A stretch of 64,000 nucleotides of DNA from SB11 sp943370295. GTDB lineage: Bacteria > Bacteroidota > Bacteroidia > UBA8524. Both the position numbers and the translations under genes were made by a program. Below the pieces are notes generated by a model that was not told the DNA's origin, searched no databases, and was given only the letters and a program-made list of their open reading frames with translations. Below are positions 36,101 to 45,505 of the stretch, one piece after another (positions within the stretch are counted from its first letter, which is position 1; every line of letters begins with the position of its first letter). Location of the stretch: assembly GCA_943370295.1 (NCBI GenBank), contig CALRQL020000002.1, forward strand, positions 1 through 64,000. The letters run 5' to 3'.

Positions 36101-38068
36101 ATGATGACGGAAGAAAAAGACAACAAAGAGTTTAAGCCCTATATAGCAGCTAAAGATTTTATTCCTGAGTTTACTCCCAAAGCTATCATATTGGGTGCTG
36201 TTTTCGGTATCATATTCGGGGCGGCCACTGTTTATCTGGGACTAAAAGTAGGCTTAACCGTAAGTGCCTCCATTCCCATTGCAGTATTGGCAATTTCTAT
36301 TTTCAAAAAAATAGGCAATGCCACCATTTTAGAAAGTAATATCGTACAAACCATAGGCTCTGCCGGAGAATCGGTAGCCGCAGGGGTAGTATTTACTATA
36401 CCCGCCTTGTTGTTTCTTTCAGGCGGTATCGATTATTTTAACTACTTCACCATTTTTATACTGGCCTTGTGTGGTGGTATTTTAGGAGTGCTGTTTATGG
36501 TGCCTTTGCGCCGTTCGTTAATTGTTAAAGAACACGGAAACTTACCCTACCCCGAAGGCACTGCTTGTGCCGACGTATTGGTAGCGGGTGAAAAGGGCGG
36601 CAACCTTGCCAAAAAAGTGTATTACGGTTTAGGTGTAGCCTTTTTATACAAAGTATTGATGACGGTTTTCGGGTTTTGGAAAGATGTTCCTCAAATCGTA
36701 TTCAGTCGCAAGTCAGCCCTTCCCAACGGAACAGTTAACGGTGAAATCACTCCCGAATTATTGGGTGTGGGATATATCATAGGCCCCAGCATTTCAGGAG
36801 TAATGGTTGCGGGCGGGGTATTATCGTGGTTAGTACTAATCCCCCTAATAACATTTATGGGCGATTACCTTACTGTGCCCTTATTGCCGGAAAAAGTGAA
36901 ACTAATATCAGACATGAGTGCCGATGAGATATGGAGCAAATACATCCGTTACATTGGTGCAGGTGCCGTAACCTTTGGCGGTGTTATGACTTTGATAAAG
37001 ACCCTTCCTACCATTGTATCTGCTTTTCGCGATTCATTCAAAGATTTAAAGAACCAAAAAAATAACGCTGAGGCAAAAACCCGCACCGAAAAGGATATGC
37101 CTTTGATTTGGGTGGTTGCAGGCAGCTTGTTTCTTATAGTATTTATGGCAGTGATGCCGGGATTACCTGTAAACTGGCTTTCATCAGTAATGATTGTTGT
37201 GTTCGGGTTTTTCTTTGTAACGGTATCATCCCGTATTGTGGGACTTATCGGTTCATCGTCAAACCCCATATCAGGTATGACTATCGCTACACTGATGGCA
37301 ACAGCCTTAATATTTGTGGGTATTGGTTGGAGTGGCGATGCTTACCAACCCATTGCATTAGTGGTGGGTTCAATCGTTTGTATAGCATCGGCCAATGCGG
37401 GAGCAACTTCACAAGATTTGAAAACAGGTTTTATTGTAGGAGCAACTCCTATAAAGCAGCAACTTGGTTTGCTTATTGGGGTGTTGGTATCCGTTGTTGC
37501 CATTGGGTTTACCCTGATGCTGCTAAACGATGCCATAGGTATTGGTGAACCTACTACCGAGCACGCCAAACCACTTCCTGCACCACAAGCAACCCTTATG
37601 TCAACTGTTATCAAGGGACTTTTGAGTAATGATTTGCCTTGGGGACTTGTAATTATCGGCATGGGTATTTCAGCGGTGGTAGAGTTGTGCGGTATCAGTT
37701 CGCTGGCATTTGCCGTGGGCGCATATTTACCGCTTAGCAGCACCACGCCTATATTTATAGGCGGTATGGTTAAATGGCTTTCAGACAAGATAACCAAGCG
37801 CAAAGGCGAAGAAAGCGATATAGGTTCGGGCGCTTTGTTTAGCTCGGGGCTCATTGCAGGCGGTTCGCTTACAGGTATTTTGATAGCGTTTCTTACTGCA
37901 AAAACCATACAGGGTGCAGATGGCGAAGTTAGCCTGATGGTATGGCTGAACAGCGGGGTTGCAGAGGGGATGGGAACATACGCTGATTTGGTAGCGATGA
38001 TTATGTTTTTATTATTAGGTGCACTGTTACTGCGCTTCGCAGTGATGAAAGAGAAACAGAGCACATAA
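36101..38068 (+). CDS. OPT family oligopeptide transporter
   Basis: A 655-residue polytopic membrane protein of the oligopeptide transporter family, with about 14-16 hydrophobic helices. Family blocks include EFTPKAIILGAVFGIIFG at the start, GLKVGLTVSASIPIAVLAI, NLPYPEGTACADVL and SSNPISGMTIATLM. It carries out proton-coupled import of oligopeptides, or in some members siderophore-metal complexes. The frame is open five codons further to a TTG, but ATG at 36101 (MMTEEKDNKEF) is the better start because a -7 box covers the upstream codons. It has its own promoter and follows the terminator of the POT gene, but extends the local peptide-uptake theme. Confidence 0.92.
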   Translation: MMTEEKDNKEFKPYIAAKDFIPEFTPKAIILGAVFGIIFGAATVYLGLKVGLTVSASIPIAVLAISIFKKIGNATILESNIVQTIGSAGESVAAGVVFTIPALLFLSGGIDYFNYFTIFILALCGGILGVLFMVPLRRSLIVKEHGNLPYPEGTACADVLVAGEKGGNLAKKVYYGLGVAFLYKVLMTVFGFWKDVPQIVFSRKSALPNGTVNGEITPELLGVGYIIGPSISGVMVAGGVLSWLVLIPLITFMGDYLTVPLLPEKVKLISDMSADEIWSKYIRYIGAGAVTFGGVMTLIKTLPTIVSAFRDSFKDLKNQKNNAEAKTRTEKDMPLIWVVAGSLFLIVFMAVMPGLPVNWLSSVMIVVFGFFFVTVSSRIVGLIGSSSNPISGMTIATLMATALIFVGIGWSGDAYQPIALVVGSIVCIASANAGATSQDLKTGFIVGATPIKQQLGLLIGVLVSVVAIGFTLMLLNDAIGIGEPTTEHAKPLPAPQATLMSTVIKGLLSNDLPWGLVIIGMGISAVVELCGISSLAFAVGAYLPLSSTTPIFIGGMVKWLSDKITKRKGEESDIGSGALFSSGLIAGGSLTGILIAFLTAKTIQGADGEVSLMVWLNSGVAEGMGTYADLVAMIMFLLLGALLLRFAVMKEKQST

Positions 38069-38119
38069 TTTTACAACCTTTTATAATAGTAAAGTCAAAT
38101 ACTTTAAGAATAAAAGGTA

Positions 38120-38127
38120 TAATTTTG
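38120..38127 (+). promoter_or_regulatory. Candidate -7 box of the UpxY gene
   Basis: TAATTTTG, within TATAATTTTGTAA. The same 13-base sequence recurs directly above the CapD gene at 38778-38790. It lies 67 bases above the chosen UpxY ATG. Confidence 0.4.
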
Positions 38128-38194
38128 TAAAGCTAATTTCAAAAAGTGATATTTACTTTTATACGATGTGCAGTATAAAAGCAAGATTTGGCCT

Positions 38195-38734
38195 ATGAAA
38201 AGTTCAACAGCGTTAAAAAGTTGGTATGCGCTATACACCACCCCGCGTTCTGAAAAGAAAGTGGCGGAGAGGTTTGAACAAGCAGGGGTTGATTTTTATT
38301 TACCACTAACTAAGCAGTTAAAACGTTGGAGTGACCGCAAAAAATGGGTTATAGAACCCCTTTTTAAATCATATATATTTGTTAAAATTGACCCTTCAAA
38401 TTATTTCAACGTTCTTAACATACACGGTGTTGTACGCTTTATAACATTTTCGGGTAAAGCAGTGCCAATTCCTGAACGTGAGATAGAGACAATAAAAATG
38501 CTTTTAGCCGAATTTTCAGACACGATTGAAGTTGCTGAAAATTTGAAACCCGGAACACCCATTGAGATTATGGCCGGCCCGATGATGGGCATTAAGGGTG
38601 AAATGGTAGAATACCGCGGAGAAAAAAGAGCATCGATAAGGATTGAGTACATTAACCAATCAGTATTGGTTAATATTCCGGCAGCCTTTATTTCGCCGCT
38701 CACACATGAAAAACCTCTACCCGTAGAAAGTTGA
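38195..38734 (+). CDS. UpxY/NusG-family transcription antiterminator
   Basis: A 179-residue NusG-like protein. The NGN domain fills about 1-105: SWYALYTTPRSEKKVAERF is the signature, with LFKSYIFVKID and GVVRFITFSG. A KOW-type segment follows (PGTPIEIMAGPMMGIKGEMV). In Bacteroidota such UpxY proteins are encoded first in capsule or exopolysaccharide operons and let polymerase read through their long leaders. I start at the ATG at 38195 because the upstream GTG (38168) would add nine residues unlike the family. The following gene, a CapD-type dehydratase, fits this role, but no glycosyltransferases follow, so the locus is reduced. Confidence 0.9.
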   Translation: MKSSTALKSWYALYTTPRSEKKVAERFEQAGVDFYLPLTKQLKRWSDRKKWVIEPLFKSYIFVKIDPSNYFNVLNIHGVVRFITFSGKAVPIPEREIETIKMLLAEFSDTIEVAENLKPGTPIEIMAGPMMGIKGEMVEYRGEKRASIRIEYINQSVLVNIPAAFISPLTHEKPLPVES

Positions 38735-38779
38735 ACGTTGTTTAGATAATTTAAAGGAATTTACTAAACAATATAAATA

Positions 38780-38787
38780 TAATTTTG
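38780..38787 (+). promoter_or_regulatory. Candidate -7 box of the CapD-type gene
   Basis: TAATTTTG only 4 bases before the ATG at 38792, embedded in the same TATAATTTTGTAA as above UpxY. A start point at the usual distance would fall at or just inside the ATG, implying a leaderless message, or the gene is read from the UpxY promoter. Confidence 0.35.
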
Positions 38788-38791
38788 TAAC

Positions 38792-40744
38792 ATGAATTGG
38801 GATAACGTGCTGAAAAAACCGTCAAAAAGTCATATACCTCGTTGGGTAATCTTGATTATAGATTTAAGCATCTGTCTTTTTTCGTTCATAGTAGCTCATT
38901 ACTTGCGTTATAATTTTGAGCTAACCCAAGAAAATTACGCTGCCCTATATGCGGCAATTCCTGTATTTCTTGTTGTTCGTTTTGTTTCATTCTACCTTAC
39001 AAAAACCTATCACGGTATCGTTAGATATTCAGGTACCCAAGATATCATCCGTATTTTTGTTACACTTCTTGTAGGCAGCATGGTACTTGTTGTTACCAAC
39101 CTTGTTGCCAATACTATTCCCGCAATCAATCACTTCATAGTTCCTCATTCTGTAATTATTATTGATTTCTTTATTTCGTTGGTATTAATGACCTCATCTC
39201 GGTTTGCTTACAAGCGCTTGTACAAGCGAATTACAAAGAGCGAAGGGGGTGTAAACGGAAACGGTATAGGGAAATTAAACGTTATTATTTACGGTGCCGG
39301 CGACTCAGGGTTGATTACCAAACGTACATTAGAACAGGAAACAAAAAACCGCCAACGCGTTATTGCTTTTGTTGATGATAACCCTTCAAAAGCGAAAAAG
39401 CGCATCGACGGTGTGCCTATTTATCATACCGAAACACATCTTGAGAAACTACTTCGTGACAATAAAGTTGATGAGGTTATTATCTCAATACAGAACATTA
39501 CCAAGCAGCGTAAAAAAGATATTATTGAGGCGTGCCTTGCCCTGAACGTAAAAATCAAAGTAATTCCCCCCGTTGAGAAGTGGATTAACGGTGAGTTGAG
39601 TTTTAGCCAGTTTAAGAAGGTAAACATTGAAGAATTACTTGAAAGAGATGAAATACAGCTTGACCTTGAGAAAATAAGTGAAAACATTAAGGGTAAAACC
39701 ATAATGATTACTGGTGCTGCGGGTTCAATTGGTAGTGAGATTGTACGCCAATTAATACCCTTTTATCCTAACAAACTGGTATTGGTTGACCAAGCCGAAA
39801 CACCTTTGTATGAATTAGAAGGCAGGCTTAAAGAACTGTTTAAACACCACGGATTCAGTAAAACGGTCGACATAATAATGGCAGACATCCGCTGCCACGA
39901 AAAGATAGAATATATAATAGCCAATTATAAACCCGATATTATTTACCATGCGGCTGCATATAAACATGTGCCGTTGATGGAGAACAACCCCGATGAGGCA
40001 ATTAATACAAACGTAGGCGGTACCAAAGCCTTGGCCGACCTTGCCGTGAAATACGGTATCCGTAAATTTGTAATGGTATCTACTGATAAAGCTGTGAACC
40101 CCACCAATGTAATGGGAGCAAGTAAGCGCATTGCAGAGATTTACGTTCAGTCGCTAAACAATTGGGAGGGCAATACTACTACACGCTTTATTACTACCCG
40201 CTTTGGCAATGTATTAGGCTCAAACGGCTCGGTAATACCATTGTTTAAGAAACAAATTGCCGAAGGCGGGCCTATAACAGTTACCCATCCGGAGATTACG
40301 CGCTATTTTATGACTATACCCGAAGCTTGCCAGCTGGTGATTGAAGCCGGTAATATGGGCAAAGGAGGGGAGATTTTTATATTTGATATGGGCCAAAGTG
40401 TAAAGATTGTTGATTTGGCCAAAAAGATGATTAAGCTATCAGGGCTTACATTGGGCAAAGACATCAGCATAGAGTTTACAGGGTTGCGCCCCGGTGAAAA
40501 GCTAATGGAAGAGTTGCTTAATGATTCAGAGAATACATTACCAACGCACCACCCTAAAATTACCATTGCAAAAATTAAACCCTATCAATACGAAGTTATT
40601 CAAGAAGAAGTAAATGCGCTTATTGATTTGCTTAACGTAAGGGATACTGAGCTCATCGTTCGTAAGATGAAACAGATCGTTCCTGAGTTCATCAGCAACA
40701 ATTCAGTGTTCACTTCGTTAGACGTTGTGAAACTTCCTTCATAA
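38792..40744 (+). CDS. CapD/WbpM-type nucleotide-sugar 4,6-dehydratase
   Basis: A 650-residue inner-membrane enzyme. Four transmembrane helices occupy about 18-150. A first Rossmann-like domain follows (VIIYGAGDSGLITKRTLEQ, about 165-280). The catalytic extended-SDR domain starts with TGAAGSIG (307-314; NAD-binding G308, G311, G314). The active site has S430 (VSTDKAVNPTNVMGASK), M441 in place of the usual Tyr, and K445: the Ser-Met-Lys triad known from WbpM-type enzymes. They convert UDP-GlcNAc to a 4-keto-6-deoxy sugar for capsule or O-antigen. It is preceded by UpxY 57 bases upstream. No further polysaccharide genes follow in this window. Confidence 0.93.
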   Translation: MNWDNVLKKPSKSHIPRWVILIIDLSICLFSFIVAHYLRYNFELTQENYAALYAAIPVFLVVRFVSFYLTKTYHGIVRYSGTQDIIRIFVTLLVGSMVLVVTNLVANTIPAINHFIVPHSVIIIDFFISLVLMTSSRFAYKRLYKRITKSEGGVNGNGIGKLNVIIYGAGDSGLITKRTLEQETKNRQRVIAFVDDNPSKAKKRIDGVPIYHTETHLEKLLRDNKVDEVIISIQNITKQRKKDIIEACLALNVKIKVIPPVEKWINGELSFSQFKKVNIEELLERDEIQLDLEKISENIKGKTIMITGAAGSIGSEIVRQLIPFYPNKLVLVDQAETPLYELEGRLKELFKHHGFSKTVDIIMADIRCHEKIEYIIANYKPDIIYHAAAYKHVPLMENNPDEAINTNVGGTKALADLAVKYGIRKFVMVSTDKAVNPTNVMGASKRIAEIYVQSLNNWEGNTTTRFITTRFGNVLGSNGSVIPLFKKQIAEGGPITVTHPEITRYFMTIPEACQLVIEAGNMGKGGEIFIFDMGQSVKIVDLAKKMIKLSGLTLGKDISIEFTGLRPGEKLMEELLNDSENTLPTHHPKITIAKIKPYQYEVIQEEVNALIDLLNVRDTELIVRKMKQIVPEFISNNSVFTSLDVVKLPS

Positions 40745-40874
40745 ATCCCATTTCTCTTATTTCCAATTTATTACGTGTAAATAGCTGTTTGTCAGTTTTT
40801 TGTAAACATTATTTAGACGTGTTTTAAATTAAGGAAAAGTGTATTTTTTTTAGTCAGTCAATGTTTTTGCACAC

Positions 40875-40882
40875 TATATTTG
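40875..40882 (+). promoter_or_regulatory. Candidate -7 box of the alternative complex III operon
   Basis: TATATTTG matches TAnnTTTG, followed by CGCCC, 73 bases above the actA ATG. A -33 TTTG at the standard spacing is not seen. This is the only gap before the six-gene operon. Confidence 0.45.
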
Positions 40883-40955
40883 CGCCCAAAACACGGTAAA
40901 AGTAGTAGTAATAACCTACGGAGCCGCGAGTTTTTAAAAAACTTAAAGAGAGTAT

Positions 40956-42227
40956 ATGGTGCATACTTCAACGCTTAAACGCCTTCTAATATTACCCTTA
41001 GCCTTAGGCATTTTCGCTACTACCCCTATTTTGGCACAAGATGTTGCCGAAGGCGAAAAATTATTTAACGAGAACTGTACTTCATGCCACGTGATTGACG
41101 GGGCTAAAAGTGTGGGGCCAAACCTTCGCGACGTTACTAAGCGTCGTAAAGAGGATTGGTTGCTAAAGTGGATTAAAAACTCACCCGCAATGATTGCTTC
41201 CGGCGATCCCATTGCTGTGAAATTGTACGAAGAGAACAACAAGGCAAACATGACCGAGTTTGGTTTTCTTACCGATAACCAAATCAAGTCAATCCTTAAG
41301 TACGTTGAGTCTGCTCCCGTAGCAACTGCAGCCGCTTCGGCTCCCGCTGATGGTGGTACCACCACTTCAACCGGTTCAGCCCCAACTTCATCAGCACCCC
41401 AAAGCGAAGGGTTTTACAGCTCAACCACATTAATAATAATGTTGGTATTAGCCTTGGTGCTATTAGTAATGGGTGTATTGCTATCAAGGGTGCAAGCCAT
41501 GATGAAAAAAATGCTTGCTGCCAAATTCCCCGAAGAGGAAGAGTTAAACCAACCTTCGTGGTACGATAGCAAGTTTACCCCTTGGGTTAAAAATCTAAAC
41601 CCAACAATAACCATACTTGTATTGGTTACCCTTGTGGGTATTGTGGGGGGTGGCGCATACTTTAAATACGCTAATGAAGAAATTGGTGTGCAACAAGGAT
41701 ATGCCCCTGTGCAGCCTATTGCTTTTGACCACAGTTTGCATGCCGGCGAATACAAAATGGATTGCCAGTTCTGTCACTCTACTGCTTCAATCAGTAAGCA
41801 GGCAAGTGTACCATCTGTAAACACTTGTATGAACTGTCACAAGAGTGTTGATGCTTCAGCCAAATACAACGGTGAAGTTTCTCCTGAAATTCAGAAAATA
41901 CGCGACGCGTATAAAAATAACACCCCGATTAAATGGGTGCGCATACACAACCTACCCGACCACGCATACTTTAACCACGCACAACACGTAAGCATTGGTA
42001 AACTTGAGTGCCAAACTTGCCACGGACCTATTGAAACCATGAAGAAAGTTGAGCAGTTTGCCAGCTTGCAAATGGGATGGTGCGTAAACTGTCACCGTGA
42101 AGCTAAAGTTGACGTTGAAAACAACGACTACTACGAGCAACTTCATAAAGATCTTAAAGGCATGGGCCGTAAAGGTTTGACAGTGGCTATGAACGGTGGT
42201 TTGGAATGTGGTAAATGCCACTACTAA
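40956..42227 (+). CDS. actA: Alternative complex III subunit ActA, hexaheme c-type cytochrome
   Basis: A 423-residue multiheme cytochrome exported by a signal peptide (1-28, ending ILAQ). Six CXXCH heme sites are present: C41-H45 in an N-terminal class I cytochrome c domain, then C270-H274, C291-H295, C352-H356, C376-H380 and C418-H422 in the cytochrome c3-like ActA domain. Two transmembrane helices lie at about 157-176 and 217-237, between the cytochrome c part and the multiheme part. ActA carries electrons from the quinol-oxidising subunits out to the electron acceptor. It is the first gene of actA-F. The extra N-terminal heme domain may act as a built-in cytochrome c. Confidence 0.93.
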   Translation: MVHTSTLKRLLILPLALGIFATTPILAQDVAEGEKLFNENCTSCHVIDGAKSVGPNLRDVTKRRKEDWLLKWIKNSPAMIASGDPIAVKLYEENNKANMTEFGFLTDNQIKSILKYVESAPVATAAASAPADGGTTTSTGSAPTSSAPQSEGFYSSTTLIIMLVLALVLLVMGVLLSRVQAMMKKMLAAKFPEEEELNQPSWYDSKFTPWVKNLNPTITILVLVTLVGIVGGGAYFKYANEEIGVQQGYAPVQPIAFDHSLHAGEYKMDCQFCHSTASISKQASVPSVNTCMNCHKSVDASAKYNGEVSPEIQKIRDAYKNNTPIKWVRIHNLPDHAYFNHAQHVSIGKLECQTCHGPIETMKKVEQFASLQMGWCVNCHREAKVDVENNDYYEQLHKDLKGMGRKGLTVAMNGGLECGKCHY

Positions 42228-42298
42228 CAGTTAAATAAAAGATTACCAACCTCACACATTAATTCTGAGAAATAAACCTTCATCATAATACACGTTAG

Positions 42299-45200
42299 AT
42301 GGAAAATAAAACTAAATACTGGAAAGGTTTAGAGGAACTGAACAGGGAACCCGGTTTTGTTCAAGCAAACAAAAACGAGTTTGCCGAAGGCCTTCCGCTT
42401 GACGAAGTGTTTAGCGAAAGCACTATGAACCTTTCGTCGAACCGCAGGGATTTCCTTAAATACTTCGGGTTTAGTGTTTCAGCCGTTGCCTTGGCAGCCT
42501 GTAACACCGCCCCCGTTAAAAATGTAATACCCTATGTTACAAAGCCTGAAGAGGTGAATCCCGGTATACCTAACTGGTATGCTACTGCCTACGAAGGCCA
42601 GCCTATATTGGTAAAAACCCGTGAAGGTCGTCCTATTAAAATAGAAGGCAACAACAAAGGTTTTACCGGTGGTGGTGTTGATGCCGCAGGGCACGCATCG
42701 CTATTGAGCTTGTACGATTCTGAAAGGCTTGATGCCCCAATGAAAGACGGCAAACCAAGTGATTGGAAAACCGTAGATAAAGAAATTACAGACAAACTTA
42801 CAAAAATTGCTGCCGCAGGTGGTGCTATCCGTATCGTAACAGGTTCGGTAAACAGCCCCTCAATGCTAAGTGCTATTGCTGAGTTTACTGCTAAGTATCC
42901 AACTGCACAACACGTACAATACGATGCTATTTCGTATTCAGGCATTCTTAATGCCAACAAAATGTGTTTTGGCAAAGCAGTTATTCCGTCTTACAAGTTT
43001 GATAAGGCTAAAGTGATTGTAAGCTTTGAGGCTGACTTCTTAGGTACTTGGATTTCTCCAACCGAATTTACTTATCAATGGTCTAAAAACCGTAGGTTGT
43101 TGAACGGTGAAAAAGAAATTTCACGCCACTACCAATTTGAAGCTACCCTTTCACTTACCGGTTCTAATGCTGATGTGCGTATGCCTATCAAGCCATCAAA
43201 ACAAGGCGAATACGTAGTAGCATTGTACAATGCTGTTTCTAAACTTGCCGGTGTAGATGCTATTGCCAGCGGAGCTAAAGAATTGGGTGGTAACTCAATA
43301 AGCAATGCTGCCGCTGACCTTTGGAAGAACAAAGGAAACTGTGTGGTAGTATGCGGTAGCAACGATCATTATACTCAATGTATTGTAAACGGTATCAACT
43401 TGATGTTGGGCAACTACGGCACCACCATTGATTTAGATAACTACTCTAAACAATATACCGCCACTGATGATGCATTTGAGAAGTTTGTAGATGAGTTAAA
43501 TAACGGTACTGTAAAAGCTGTAATTATGCACGGTGTTAATCCTGCATACACTTATTACAATGCTAAGAAGTTTGAAGCAGGTATTAAAAAGGCAGAACTA
43601 TCTGTAAGTGCTGCCTACAACATTGATGAAACTGCTAAACTTTGCCAATACCTTACTCCTGATAACCACTATTTGGAAAGCTGGGGTGATAACGAAACTA
43701 AAGCAGGTTACTTTGCGTTTACACAGCCTACTATACAGCGTGTGTTTGATACCCGCCAAGTGCTTGAAAGCATCTTAGTGTGGGCAGGTAATAACACTGC
43801 AGCTTACGATTACATTAAAAATAACTGGCAAACCAAAATGTTTGGTTTGCAAAGCAAATACACTTCGTTCTCACAAATGTGGAACGAGAGCATTCAAAAC
43901 GGTGTGTTTGAAATGCCTGCATTAACTGCAACAGCGGTTACTTCAGCTGCAAACATGGGCGAAATGGCAAGTAAAATTGCCAAAGGTGCTGCCGATGCAG
44001 AACTTGAGTTTGTTGCTTACGAAAGTAGCGCACTTCGCGACGGACGTGATGCTAACAACCCTTGGTTGCAAGAATTACCTGATCCTATCAGCAAAGTAAC
44101 ATGGGATAACTTTGCCAGCCTTTCTAAATACAATGCTGACCTTATTGGGGCTAAAGAAGGCGATACAGTTAACGTTACAGTAGGTAACGTTAAGTTTGAA
44201 AACGTTCCTGTAATTATCCAACCCGGCCAAGCACGTAATACCATCGCTATCGCTTTGGGTTACGGACGTAAAGAGGGTGGTAAAGTTGCTAAAGAAGCAG
44301 GCGGTGTGGATGTATTCCCTGCACGCAGTTACAAAAATGATGCTGTAAGCAATGTAACATCAACCGGTGTTAAATTGGAAAAAGGCAGCGCTCGTTATGA
44401 GTTGGCTCGTACCCAAACCCACCACTCTATTGAGGGCAGGGATTTGGTGAAAGAAACCAGCTTACCTGCATACCAACGTGATCCTCGTTCAGGTAATCAT
44501 GACCACCACGGTCTAATCCGCGATCCTAAGAAAAACGGACAGTTCTATACCCTTTGGGAAGAACACGATAGCAAAGGCCACAAATGGGCGATGGCAATTG
44601 ACTTGAATGCTTGTACCGGTTGCGGTGCTTGTATTGTAAGTTGTAATGCTGAAAACAACGTACCTGTTGTAGGTCGTGATGAAGTACGTCGTCGTCGTGA
44701 AATGCACTGGATACGTATCGACCGTTACTACCGTTTCTCACCAACCACTCCAAACCCTGAAGATAAACAACTGGGTGCCGGTTTCACCAAAGCCGGTGAT
44801 TTGGGTATCGGTGAAACAGATGGTTACTTAGATCATCCTGAAATGTATGATAACGTGAGCGTTTCTCACGTTCCGATGATGTGCCAACATTGCGGTCATG
44901 CTCCTTGCGAAACTGTGTGTCCTGTACTTGCTACTACCCACAGCAGCGAAGGTTTAAACCAAATGACTTACAACCGTTGTATCGGTACTAAGTATTGTGC
45001 AAACAACTGCCCATACAAAGTGCGCCGTTTCAACTGGTTCCGCTATAACGATAATGACAAGTTTGATTATTACATGAATAACGACTTGGGTAAAATGGTT
45101 ATCAACCCTGATGTTACCGTTCGTACCCGAGGTGTTATGGAAAAATGCTCATTCTGTATTCAACGTATCCAATACGGTAAACTTCAAGCTAAGTTGCAAA

Positions 45201-45460
45201 ACCGCAAACTAAAAGACGGTGATGTGAAAGTGGCTTGTCAGCAATCTTGCGCATCAGGTGCTATTGTTTTTGGTGATTTGAAAGATCCTGAAAGCGAAAT
45301 TTCACGCTTGTACCGCAACGAACGTGCTTACCACATGTTGGATGAATTGAACGTTCAGCCTTCGGTTGTGTACATGACACAAGTTCGCAACACCGAAGAA
45401 ATTGGTGCTGCACACGCAACCAAAACTGAAAAGAAAGCTGAGCACGAACACGCTCATTAA
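42299..45460 (+). CDS. actB: Alternative complex III subunit ActB, Fe-S protein with molybdopterin-oxidoreductase-like domain
   Basis: A 1053-residue subunit. Near residue 49 is a TAT-variant signal SNRRDFLKYFG, followed by a hydrophobic run and lipobox-like ALAAC (C68), so it may be lipid-anchored. About 80-750 is a molybdopterin-oxidoreductase-like body, which in ActB carries no molybdenum cofactor. From C772 on are the ferredoxin repeats: ACTGCGACIVSCN, CQHCGHAPCETVCP, CIGTKYCANNCPYKVRR, and EKCSFCIQRI with ACQQSCASGAI, enough cysteines for about four Fe-S clusters. ActB passes electrons between the quinol site and ActA. The His-rich C-terminal end (EHEHAH) is probably not functional. Confidence 0.94.
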   Translation: MENKTKYWKGLEELNREPGFVQANKNEFAEGLPLDEVFSESTMNLSSNRRDFLKYFGFSVSAVALAACNTAPVKNVIPYVTKPEEVNPGIPNWYATAYEGQPILVKTREGRPIKIEGNNKGFTGGGVDAAGHASLLSLYDSERLDAPMKDGKPSDWKTVDKEITDKLTKIAAAGGAIRIVTGSVNSPSMLSAIAEFTAKYPTAQHVQYDAISYSGILNANKMCFGKAVIPSYKFDKAKVIVSFEADFLGTWISPTEFTYQWSKNRRLLNGEKEISRHYQFEATLSLTGSNADVRMPIKPSKQGEYVVALYNAVSKLAGVDAIASGAKELGGNSISNAAADLWKNKGNCVVVCGSNDHYTQCIVNGINLMLGNYGTTIDLDNYSKQYTATDDAFEKFVDELNNGTVKAVIMHGVNPAYTYYNAKKFEAGIKKAELSVSAAYNIDETAKLCQYLTPDNHYLESWGDNETKAGYFAFTQPTIQRVFDTRQVLESILVWAGNNTAAYDYIKNNWQTKMFGLQSKYTSFSQMWNESIQNGVFEMPALTATAVTSAANMGEMASKIAKGAADAELEFVAYESSALRDGRDANNPWLQELPDPISKVTWDNFASLSKYNADLIGAKEGDTVNVTVGNVKFENVPVIIQPGQARNTIAIALGYGRKEGGKVAKEAGGVDVFPARSYKNDAVSNVTSTGVKLEKGSARYELARTQTHHSIEGRDLVKETSLPAYQRDPRSGNHDHHGLIRDPKKNGQFYTLWEEHDSKGHKWAMAIDLNACTGCGACIVSCNAENNVPVVGRDEVRRRREMHWIRIDRYYRFSPTTPNPEDKQLGAGFTKAGDLGIGETDGYLDHPEMYDNVSVSHVPMMCQHCGHAPCETVCPVLATTHSSEGLNQMTYNRCIGTKYCANNCPYKVRRFNWFRYNDNDKFDYYMNNDLGKMVINPDVTVRTRGVMEKCSFCIQRIQYGKLQAKLQNRKLKDGDVKVACQQSCASGAIVFGDLKDPESEISRLYRNERAYHMLDELNVQPSVVYMTQVRNTEEIGAAHATKTEKKAEHEHAH

Positions 45461-45505
45461 TAATTAATTAAAAAGAAAGTTACACTTAACAAGAATATAT
45501 AAGCC

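Noticed and set aside
37342..38064. 240-residue open frame on the minus strand
   Set aside because: It is antisense to the OPT transporter, Ser/Pro/Ile-rich and matches no family; a shadow frame.
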